Below are positions 1 to 4,462 of a stretch of DNA of 5,315 nt, in pieces. Origin of the DNA: Candidatus Aminicenantota bacterium (GTDB taxonomy: Bacteria > Acidobacteriota > Aminicenantia > Aminicenantales > Aminicenantaceae). Under the pieces are notes generated by a model. It saw nothing but the letters and a program-made list of their open reading frames with translations. It made no database searches and was not told the DNA's origin. Every line of letters begins with the position of its first letter. Positions within the stretch are counted from its first letter, which is position 1. The position numbers and the translations under genes are program-made. The stretch is taken from contig JAUWTR010000155.1 in NCBI GenBank assembly GCA_030614645.1, positions 1 to 5,315 of the forward strand, in the 5' to 3' direction.

Positions 1-135
1 AAAGGGTGTTGCAAAGATTGGTGTTTTTTTAATAAAATCAACGAATTAGGACACAAATACCTTTTAGTATCAACCCTTTGAATTTATTGGGAAAATTGGA
101 GTACTTTGCAATATTTTTTAAGAGTCTGACTTGAT
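1..135. other. AT-rich non-coding stretch at the left edge
   Basis: No credible coding frame with a ribosome binding site is seen on either strand. If the promoter at 136-163 is real, this is the untranslated leader of a gene to the left. Two weak inverted pairs are present: TTGCAAAG (9-16) with CTTTGCAA (104-111), and AAAGGG (1-6) with CCCTTT (74-79). They could pair over a long distance in RNA, but the arms are short and the loop is long. Confidence 0.4.
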
Positions 136-163
136 AATATATGAGTTTCCATTTTTTAGTCAA
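136..163 (-). promoter_or_regulatory. Sigma70-like promoter firing left out of the window
   Basis: On the minus strand TTGACT (158-163) and TATATT (136-141) are separated by 16 nt. Each matches the TTGACA / TATAAT consensus at five of six bases. It begins 3 nt after the hairpin at 167-185. It would drive a gene beyond the left edge with a leader of at least 128 nt. AT-rich DNA gives such matches by chance, so support is moderate. Confidence 0.4.
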
Positions 164-166
164 TTA

Positions 167-185
167 CCACCGCCAGAGGCGGTGG
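167..185 (-). terminator. GC-rich hairpin after the operon, possible terminator
   Basis: CCACCGCC, a 3-nt loop and GGCGGTGG form a perfect 8-bp GC-rich stem 20 nt after the last stop codon, in otherwise AT-rich DNA. The minus strand continues TAATTGACT and only then reaches a run of six A, with no U-tract, so intrinsic termination is not well supported. It may instead be a REP-like palindrome that protects the mRNA end. The stem reads almost the same on both strands. Confidence 0.45.
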
Positions 186-205
186 ATTATAAGTTAAACA
201 AGAAT

Positions 206-640
206 CTATTCAGACGTTGTACCTGATGGGTCAGTTGGGGAAGTTACTTCGTCCACGTTCCTTATCCATTTATCAGCCACTGAACTCTTCGGGTCCGGCA
301 TACTCACCTTTTGTCCCGGTTCAAGCATTACGGTCCCTTCATAACCTTTAAGATCAAGCTTGACTAAGGCCACGATACCATACTCAGTCTCCATAACTGC
401 TGTAACTTCAATTTCCGGCGGTTCAATTTCCTCTTTTTTAAATTGCGGTGATATTTCAAATGGCTCAACTGCTTCCGGAGATACGGCAGGAAGCTTTTTG
501 GTCTCTTTTTCCTTCGCTCCTTCCTTTGCAAAAACCGGTTGGATGGCTGTTAGAAAAGACAAAACAAATAATGCTAACACATATAAACAGGCCGAATTTT
601 TTGTCACCTTATCACCCACTTTCCCAACTTTTTCATTCAA
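206..640 (-). CDS. Small exported PilP/GspC-like protein
   Basis: From the TTG at 640 the protein has 144 residues. A signal peptide covers roughly 12-38 (SACLYVLALFVLSFLTAIQ, then PVFA with cleavage before KEG). No lipobox cysteine follows, unlike typical PilP lipoproteins. A Pro/Glu/Lys-rich linker (39-74) leads to a small beta domain (75-130) with IEVTAVMETEYGIVALV, GTVMLEPGQKV and DKWIRNVDEV. This fits the PilP/GspC homology-region pattern of a variable strand, an Ala-Val strand and a 'Gly-Gln/Asp-x-Val' turn, then a closing strand. Similarity is weak, and the call rests largely on position after PilM-PilN and PilO. Expected job: periplasmic bridge from the PilN/PilO complex to a secretin, which is not encoded downstream here. 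TTG at 640 overlaps the PilO stop (TTGA). A GTG at 605-607 (residue 12), with an upstream GGG/GGAAAG and a tidier 27-residue signal, is an equally good start. A 4-nt overlap supports coupling in either case. Confidence 0.75.
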   Translation of the reverse strand: MNEKVGKVGDKVTKNSACLYVLALFVLSFLTAIQPVFAKEGAKEKETKKLPAVSPEAVEPFEISPQFKKEEIEPPEIEVTAVMETEYGIVALVKLDLKGYEGTVMLEPGQKVSMPDPKSSVADKWIRNVDEVTSPTDPSGTTSE

Positions 641-1206
641 ATGCTTAACAATAAGGTTGTCTTTAAGGGTTCCTTTTCGTCGGTTTTTCCCATATCGATC
701 TTTTCCACCGTCACTAACTTAGGGAGACTGTCGAGTCTCTCTAAGAAAATCACAAGACTGGTAAATTTGCCATGTAACACCAGGTTATAAAATCTCCGCT
801 CATAAGGAAATTTTTTGTTTTTAACAATTTCCTTCAACCTCACTCCGGTTATCGGTTTATAGTCCTTAACGCCCAGACCGCATTCTGATGCTTTCCTGAT
901 AATATCCATTGAAAGCCGGTCTGCCTCGGCATCTTTAGCTAAAATCGATTCTGCTTTTCCAAGGTCCTCTTTCTTCTTCTCCAGCCGGGATTTGATTCTC
1001 CTTAAATCTCTCTTGATCCTTCCTCCCCTGGATATTTCCTGCAGATCTTTAACCTCAGCAAATACTTTAGCCCAATCCCCCTGGATACGGTCATATCTTC
1101 GGCTGGCAGGATCATAGAAGGTCTTCAGGTAGAAAAACATTGCTATGGCAATAATAGCAATTGTGCTTCCCACAAGCTCTAATGTGGTGAGTTTTCTTTC
1201 AGCCAT
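637..1206 (-). CDS. pilO: PilO/GspM-like inner-membrane alignment protein
   Basis: The 189-residue protein has a short cytoplasmic N-terminus, one membrane helix (about 9-27, LELVGSTIAIIAIAMFFYL), a long basic/acidic coiled coil (about 38-95) and a C-terminal ferredoxin-like domain (98-189). Within that domain YNLVLHGKFTSLVIFLERLD, followed by PKLVTVEKIDMGK, matches the PilO pattern of a beta strand, a Gly, a helix with FL, and a hydrophobic strand. PilO pairs with PilN in the type IV pilus alignment complex, and GspM is its T2SS counterpart. Length is near normal for both families (around 160-210). The ATG at 1206 is the only reasonable start: an in-frame TGA lies five codons upstream and GAGG sits 10 nt before it. 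The gene stands 104 nt after the PilM-PilN gene across a repeat-filled gap, and its stop overlaps the next start in TTGA, indicating coupling. Confidence 0.88.
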   Translation of the reverse strand: MAERKLTTLELVGSTIAIIAIAMFFYLKTFYDPASRRYDRIQGDWAKVFAEVKDLQEISRGGRIKRDLRRIKSRLEKKKEDLGKAESILAKDAEADRLSMDIIRKASECGLGVKDYKPITGVRLKEIVKNKKFPYERRFYNLVLHGKFTSLVIFLERLDSLPKLVTVEKIDMGKTDEKEPLKTTLLLSI

Positions 1207-1225
1207 AACTTGCTCGCCTCATTCC

Positions 1226-1238
1226 CACGCTTTGCGTG
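1226..1238. repeat. Small hairpin next to the PilO ribosome binding site
   Basis: CACGC (1226-1230) and GCGTG (1234-1238) pair around a TTT loop. With the flanking ATTCCC it resembles the intergenic palindromes of type ATTCCCACGC...GCGTGGGAAT that recur in many uncultured bacterial genomes, though only one arm extends here; that likeness is from memory and unverified. On the minus strand it ends in GGGAATGAGG, and the GAGG (1217-1220) is the likely Shine-Dalgarno for the ATG at 1206, so the hairpin may affect PilO translation. Confidence 0.45.
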
Positions 1239-1246
1239 TGTTCTGA

Positions 1247-1275
1247 CTGGTTCCATCGCAGCGCGTCGGAACCAG
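1247..1275. repeat. Inverted repeat in the PilN-PilO gap
   Basis: CTGGTTCC (1247-1254) and GGAACCAG (1268-1275) are perfect 8-nt complements around a 13-nt GC-rich loop that contains its own small CGC/GCG pairing. As RNA it would form a stem-loop between the PilM-PilN and PilO coding regions. No U-tract follows on the minus strand, so it is not an obvious terminator. It looks more like a dispersed palindromic intergenic repeat or an mRNA-stability element. Copies elsewhere in the genome cannot be seen here. Confidence 0.65.
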
Positions 1276-1282
1276 AAAATTA

Positions 1283-1299
1283 GCTATCGGCTATAAGCT
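1283..1299 (-). repeat. Short 7-nt tandem repeat (ATAGC type)
   Basis: On the minus strand the units TTATAGC and CGATAGC lie side by side, preceded by another AGC, giving AGC every 7 nt. The array is only two units plus a partial one and could be chance, but it lies in the one large gap of the operon and shares the 7-nt period of the array at 4406-4447. Confidence 0.35.
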
Positions 1300-1310
1300 T
1301 TTTATACTCT

Positions 1311-2807
1311 CTACTCCTCCCTAAACCTCAGATATATTCCAAAGCAGTGGGGGAATAGTTCTTTTTCCCTGCTTACGCTATTTTCCATATCCTTAAGCCT
1401 TGCTTCCTCACAAAATTTCAGGCCGGAAAGCATTTGAATGAAACCGGCGACTGAACGACCCTGAAAAGCTCTGCCCTCAATGGTAAAACTTCCATCTTCC
1501 TCCTGAAAAAGTTTGGTTAACACCACATCAGGGGGACGACGGGATAGGCCATTAAGCAATGCCAGGAGGTTTCTATTATGGATGGAAAGGACATTTTTCA
1601 GATATTTCTCTTTTTGATTAATCTCCCTGATTTTCTCCTCAAGCCTCCTTTTCTTTTCGATCGGGACCAAAAGCCTCCCTTTTTCTTCCTTCAGGCTATC
1701 AATTTTTGCTATGTATCGAGACATAGAGATTTTGGTTGCCGCGTAATGACCGGTAATAGAAAGGAAGAATATTGCGAGAGCCAAAGCAGGCAAAACCCTC
1801 CGGTCTTCCCTTGCCTTTTTAGTAATCGATTTAAGCAAAAAGACCTGATCGGTAACGCCGAAGGGCGGCTTATCAGTGAGCTTAAGCTCCTGCAGGGCCG
1901 CTCCTGCCGCTGCGGCATATTTGGGGCTGAAACCGGTAAGATAAGGGGCAAGATCAATTTTTACCAGCGCATCTTCAGTCCGCCACAGCCTGATATTTTC
2001 AAACTCCGGTTTTAACCGCTGGATAAGATCATCTAAATCACCATCACCAGCAATCACTATCTCTTCCACCTTATCCACGTTAACCGCTAAATCCTTAATC
2101 ATCTCCCCAACGGATTCTTCCAGACCTCTCATCTCAAGCGGAATATTCTGGAACACAAAAGGCCCGGTGGTGAGAAATAGAGCCCCCCGCAAGATATCCT
2201 CATGGCAGTCAACCACCATCTTATTTTTCCCCTCTTCCGGGAGGCGGACTGAGCCAATAAAAGCCGCTTCAGGAGAATAGGCACGGTGAAGTATAGACAG
2301 GCTGTCTTTTATCACCCTTGAAAGCCCTGCGTAGACTTTACGATCCATCGCCGAAATTAAAACCGGTGTGGAATCCTCACTGGTTTTATGCTCCTGGAGT
2401 TGATAGACAAAAAGGCCTTCTGAGGGAGGAAAATCGAGATAGGGTTCCATCTCCCAGGAAGCTGCGGCAAGCAACTTGTCAGCGGAGATTTTTCCCCCTG
2501 AAGGCATATTAAGCTCGCTGGCCAAAAATCGCGCCTGGTCAGTCACCACAACAGCGCCTTGAGATGAATACAACTCTTCACTAAGAAGGGTTTTAAGATC
2601 ATTGTTGACATCGTGAGAGGATCTATCAACTTCGGCACAGGAGGAAATCACCATCCCCCTCCCTTTCCTCTTTGCTATAATTAACTTAATTGAGTTTTTA
2701 CCTAAATCGATGACTGCTACTTTCCGGGATGAAAAGGGGGTAAATCCATCCCGTATCCTGGTTATTATTTTATTAAGATCGGAGGGAATTTTCGATAATT
2801 TATTCAT
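1311..2807 (-). CDS. pilM: PilM-PilN fusion protein (GspL-like architecture)
   Basis: The 498-residue protein has two parts. Residues 28-306 are an actin-like PilM domain: AVIDLGKNSIKLIIAKRKG is the first phosphate loop, ASWEMEPYLDFP the conserved Glu-containing segment, VLISAMDRKVYAGL the mid-domain strand, and FSPKYAAAAGAALQE the closing helix. The second phosphate motif (VVDCHEDILRG) and the adenosine motif (VIAGDGDLDDL) are degenerate, lacking the usual glycines, so ATP binding is doubtful. A linker leads to one membrane helix (about 338-357), a charged coiled coil (366-405) and a PilN-like periplasmic ferredoxin-fold domain (412-498, with FTIEGRAFQGRSVAGFIQML). PilM and PilN are usually separate genes in type IV pilus operons, while T2SS GspL has this fused order. 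Its role would be to pass motor state from the cytoplasm to the periplasmic PilO/PilP-like partners. ATG at 2807 lies 2 nt after the previous stop with only a weak GAG as ribosome binding site, suggesting coupling. The symbol follows the N-terminal domain; gspL would be equally defensible. Confidence 0.88.
   Translation of the reverse strand: MNKLSKIPSDLNKIITRIRDGFTPFSSRKVAVIDLGKNSIKLIIAKRKGRGMVISSCAEVDRSSHDVNNDLKTLLSEELYSSQGAVVVTDQARFLASELNMPSGGKISADKLLAAASWEMEPYLDFPPSEGLFVYQLQEHKTSEDSTPVLISAMDRKVYAGLSRVIKDSLSILHRAYSPEAAFIGSVRLPEEGKNKMVVDCHEDILRGALFLTTGPFVFQNIPLEMRGLEESVGEMIKDLAVNVDKVEEIVIAGDGDLDDLIQRLKPEFENIRLWRTEDALVKIDLAPYLTGFSPKYAAAAGAALQELKLTDKPPFGVTDQVFLLKSITKKAREDRRVLPALALAIFFLSITGHYAATKISMSRYIAKIDSLKEEKGRLLVPIEKKRRLEEKIREINQKEKYLKNVLSIHNRNLLALLNGLSRRPPDVVLTKLFQEEDGSFTIEGRAFQGRSVAGFIQMLSGLKFCEEARLKDMENSVSREKELFPHCFGIYLRFREE
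1314..1321 (-). promoter_or_regulatory. Possible orphan Shine-Dalgarno at the end of the PilM-PilN gene
   Basis: The last sense codons read GGGAGGAG directly before the TAG at 1311-1313, a near-perfect ribosome binding site. No ATG, GTG or TTG opens a frame within the usual distance. In packed operons such a site serves the next gene; here that gene begins 104 nt away. It may be a remnant of a former coupled start of the PilO gene, or chance from Arg-Glu-Glu codons. Confidence 0.25.
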
Positions 2808-2809
2808 TA

Positions 2810-3652
2810 TTACTCAAGTCTTATGGTTCCCAGCCAGTTGCCAGTTGGCTCAACACAAAAGATCAGCTCCTTACGCAGTCCAGCAGCCGAAACAACAATC
2901 CTGCGCACCCCTGAAGGAATATTCAAATCCGCCTCGCCTAAACCTGTTGCCCCTTTTTCAAAACGGAAACACCCTTCTTCGTCCACCCCTTCTATTACCT
3001 CACTCGTTTCTATACCTGAAGAAGGATAAAAAATCTTTACCTCCACATTGCCTGCGTTTCCCTCTCCAAAACCTATCTGTCCGGCAACAGCCCCCATATA
3101 CTCGGTCTCTCGGATAACAAACTCAATATCCTGGTCATATTCCAGGCCCCCCTCCTTCCCATCAGCCCCCAGGCTTTTGATTTTCATATCTCCATCTTCT
3201 AAGTCTTCTGCAGCAGATAGACCTTTGATAAATTTAAAAGGATTACCCCAGCCATCCTTTAAAACATTATCAAGCGTTTCCTCAATATAGGGTCCTCGCC
3301 ATCCCATCCATATCTTTGAGTTTTTTCTGTATTCCCAGGGGATCAGGGAGCCCTTATTCCATAGGCTCTCAGTCTGCCCATCCCGATTAAGCCCAGGCAG
3401 ACTTCCCATATCCGTGATATATCCGCCAAATTGCCGCTGTCCATTAACATAGGCGCCAGGACTTCCTAAAAGGGCCTTTTTGATCTCCAGCATCCTCTGC
3501 CTGGTTTCATCAAAGCGCTCCTGAGCATCATGCCCGGTGAATAACCGGGGCATCATGGCCAGGAAAAAGCCCATTATAATCAGAACTACCAGCACCTCAA
3601 TGAGGGTAAAACCCTTGCATTTATCATTGCTAATATCCCCAATCCGTCTCAT
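2810..3652 (-). CDS. GspG-like pseudopilin with extra C-terminal beta domain
   Basis: The protein is 280 residues. Its leader MRRIGDISNDKCKG is basic and ends in Gly14, followed by FTLIEVLVVLIIMGFFLAMM: Phe +1, Glu +5 and the N-terminal helix, so it is processed by prepilin peptidase. Residues 78-142 carry DMGSLPGL, GWRGPY and DGWGNPFKF. Residues 159-176 read SLGADGKEGGLEYDQDI, closely like the calcium-binding loop of the major T2SS pseudopilin GspG, with the aspartates kept. GspG normally ends about there. This protein continues about 95 residues (186-280) with VEVKIFYPSSG, an FRFEKG strand, IPSGVRRIVVSAAG and a WLGTIRLE end, which looks like a small beta-sandwich of the carboxypeptidase-regulatory type; that assignment is inference. 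The ATG at 3652 is chosen because GAGGGG precedes it and it gives a classic leader; the in-frame TTG at 3694 has neither. It overlaps the preceding gene by 23 nt and ends 2 nt before the next. Confidence 0.9.
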   Translation of the reverse strand: MRRIGDISNDKCKGFTLIEVLVVLIIMGFFLAMMPRLFTGHDAQERFDETRQRMLEIKKALLGSPGAYVNGQRQFGGYITDMGSLPGLNRDGQTESLWNKGSLIPWEYRKNSKIWMGWRGPYIEETLDNVLKDGWGNPFKFIKGLSAAEDLEDGDMKIKSLGADGKEGGLEYDQDIEFVIRETEYMGAVAGQIGFGEGNAGNVEVKIFYPSSGIETSEVIEGVDEEGCFRFEKGATGLGEADLNIPSGVRRIVVSAAGLRKELIFCVEPTGNWLGTIRLE

Positions 3653-4445
3653 CAAACCCCTCTGGAAATCTGGTTGGCTGAGTACCGAAAACAAACATCA
3701 CAATATCATCTCCGGTGTCGTAGTTTTTTTCTTTCAGGTCATCTGCCGTGGTGAAACGACCTTTTACTTCATTAAAGCAGGAGCCATCATCCAGGCAATT
3801 GGAGCCAAAACAAATTATTGTTGCCGTATCCTTAAGTTGATTTTTCCCTTCATGCTCTACTATTATATGGTAGTATTTTCCTTTTCTGTATTCTCCCGCC
3901 TTATCATTGCAGCCAATAGCTTCCTCTTCTTGAGCTCTTTCTTCGCACACATCAATCCAGGCAGTGGCAATGAGAGGAAAATAAGCTCCATACTCCCTGG
4001 CTCTGCAACTCCCGTCAGATTCCATATTGGGCCCCCGCCAGCCTCTGCGGTTATATTTATCCCATTTAAGAAAGTCGGTTGATACCGAGTGATTATTAAG
4101 AAACTTTTTCATCTCCTCATACTGGGGATTCCCCTCTCCATCATTTGTAAAACAAAGAAATCTGGTAGCATATTGGGGATTTTCATCACCTGAATCCACA
4201 AAGCCATCAGGCCCAAAATCTTCCGGTATCAAACCAAGATCAAGGTAAAATCCATCTCTTATTGCCTTCTTGACCTCTACCATCTCATTTAAGGAACAGA
4301 TAACGGCCGCCTTCTTACTGGTAGCCCCAAACTGGGAATATAATAAGGCGCTTAAAAAGAGGATAATAGCCAGAACAACAATAACTTCCATGAGGGTAAA
4401 GCCGGAATATTTATCATTTGTAATTTGTCGTTTGTAATTTGTAAT
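3630..4445 (-). CDS. Large cysteine-rich pseudopilin (prepilin-type leader), start uncertain
   Basis: The frame contains a type IV prepilin/pseudopilin signature, SGFTLMEVIVVLAIILFLSA, with cleavage expected after the Gly (4401-4403), Phe at +1, Glu at +5 and a hydrophobic helix following. The mature body is about 256 residues, long for a pseudopilin. It has DLGLIPEDFG, a GWRGP motif and a late GDDIVMFVFG strand, matching features of the next gene (DMGSLPGL, GWRGP), so the two are paralogs. Eight cysteines follow the helix, suggesting disulfides in the periplasm. The usual ATG at 4389-4391 is Met +4 of the mature protein and would remove the cleavage site. Upstream the frame stays open only to a TAA at 4446-4448 and holds no ATG, GTG or TTG, only ATT codons, inside a heptamer repeat. 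The coordinates give the whole open frame. A GTG with an AAGG site at 4450-4452 is out of frame by one base. The 3' end overlaps the next gene by 23 nt. Role: minor or major subunit of a secretion pseudopilus, exposed in the periplasm. Confidence 0.8.
   Translation of the reverse strand: MTNYKRQITNDKYSGFTLMEVIVVLAIILFLSALLYSQFGATSKKAAVICSLNEMVEVKKAIRDGFYLDLGLIPEDFGPDGFVDSGDENPQYATRFLCFTNDGEGNPQYEEMKKFLNNHSVSTDFLKWDKYNRRGWRGPNMESDGSCRAREYGAYFPLIATAWIDVCEERAQEEEAIGCNDKAGEYRKGKYYHIIVEHEGKNQLKDTATIICFGSNCLDDGSCFNEVKGRFTTADDLKEKNYDTGDDIVMFVFGTQPTRFPEGFDETDWGY
3657..3662 (-). promoter_or_regulatory. Shine-Dalgarno site fixing the GspG-like start
   Basis: GAGGGG on the minus strand, inside the last codons of the upstream pseudopilin, sits 4 nt before the ATG at 3650-3652 (6 nt counted from GAGG). 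It supports this ATG over the in-frame TTG 42 nt further upstream and implies translational coupling across the 23-nt gene overlap. Confidence 0.7.
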
Positions 4446-4447
4446 TT
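4406..4447 (-). repeat. Heptamer tandem repeat across a pseudopilin leader
   Basis: Read on the minus strand, 42 bases split into six consecutive 7-mers: AAATTAC, AAATTAC, AAACGAC, AAATTAC, AAATGAT, AAATATT. Three are identical and the others differ by two or three bases. The octamer TGATAAAT occurs at both ends of the first four units. Seven is not a multiple of three, so any change in unit number shifts the frame. The array lies between a GTG with an AAGG ribosome binding site (4450-4460) and the GFTLMEV prepilin codons. The last two units partly match the leader of the neighbouring paralog (shared AATGATAAAT) and may be ordinary coding sequence. Confidence 0.8.
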
Positions 4448-4449
4448 AT

Positions 4450-4460
4450 CACTAAGCCTT
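4450..4460 (-). promoter_or_regulatory. Ribosome binding site and GTG, one base out of frame with the pseudopilin
   Basis: On the minus strand AAGG (4457-4460) is followed by a 4-nt spacer and GTG (4450-4452). It is the only SD-plus-start pair before the pseudopilin. In the sequence as given it reads 12 codons and stops at a TGA inside the heptamer array. It lies 61 nt from the ATG codon at +4 of the mature pseudopilin, so removing one 7-nt unit makes the distance 54 nt, in frame, and gives the leader MINYKRQITNDKYSG, basic and 15 residues long. Whether it is used cannot be told from sequence. Confidence 0.45.
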
Positions 4461-4462
4461 GC

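Noticed and set aside
360..722. Plus-strand open frame over the PilP-like and PilO genes
   Set aside because: It lies opposite two better-supported genes, has a Ser/Phe-rich composition typical of antisense reading and no clear ribosome binding site.
1247..1275. Inverted repeat as a rho-independent terminator of the PilM-PilN transcript
   Set aside because: There is no U-tract after the stem on the minus strand, and the next gene is part of the same functional set.
1578..2015. Plus-strand and alternate minus-strand frames (1709-1957) within the PilM-PilN gene
   Set aside because: They lie inside a continuous, recognisable 498-codon gene and show no motif of their own.
2710..3117. Plus-strand open frames over the GspG-like and PilM-PilN genes (also 2823-3029, 3048-3290)
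   Set aside because: Pro/Ser-rich shadows of the minus-strand genes with no recognisable motif.
3653..3694. TTG start for the GspG-like gene 42 nt upstream of the chosen ATG
   Set aside because: It has no good ribosome binding site, would give an over-long leader, and the ATG at 3652 has GAGGGG at proper distance.
3537..4082. Plus-strand 181-codon frame over both pseudopilins
   Set aside because: It crosses the overlap of two genes with clear prepilin motifs, and its hydrophobic stretches are the complement of coding sequence.
4406..4447. Heptamer array as a CRISPR or an iteron-type origin
   Set aside because: Units are adjacent with no spacers, too short for CRISPR, and no replication gene or DnaA-box cluster lies near.
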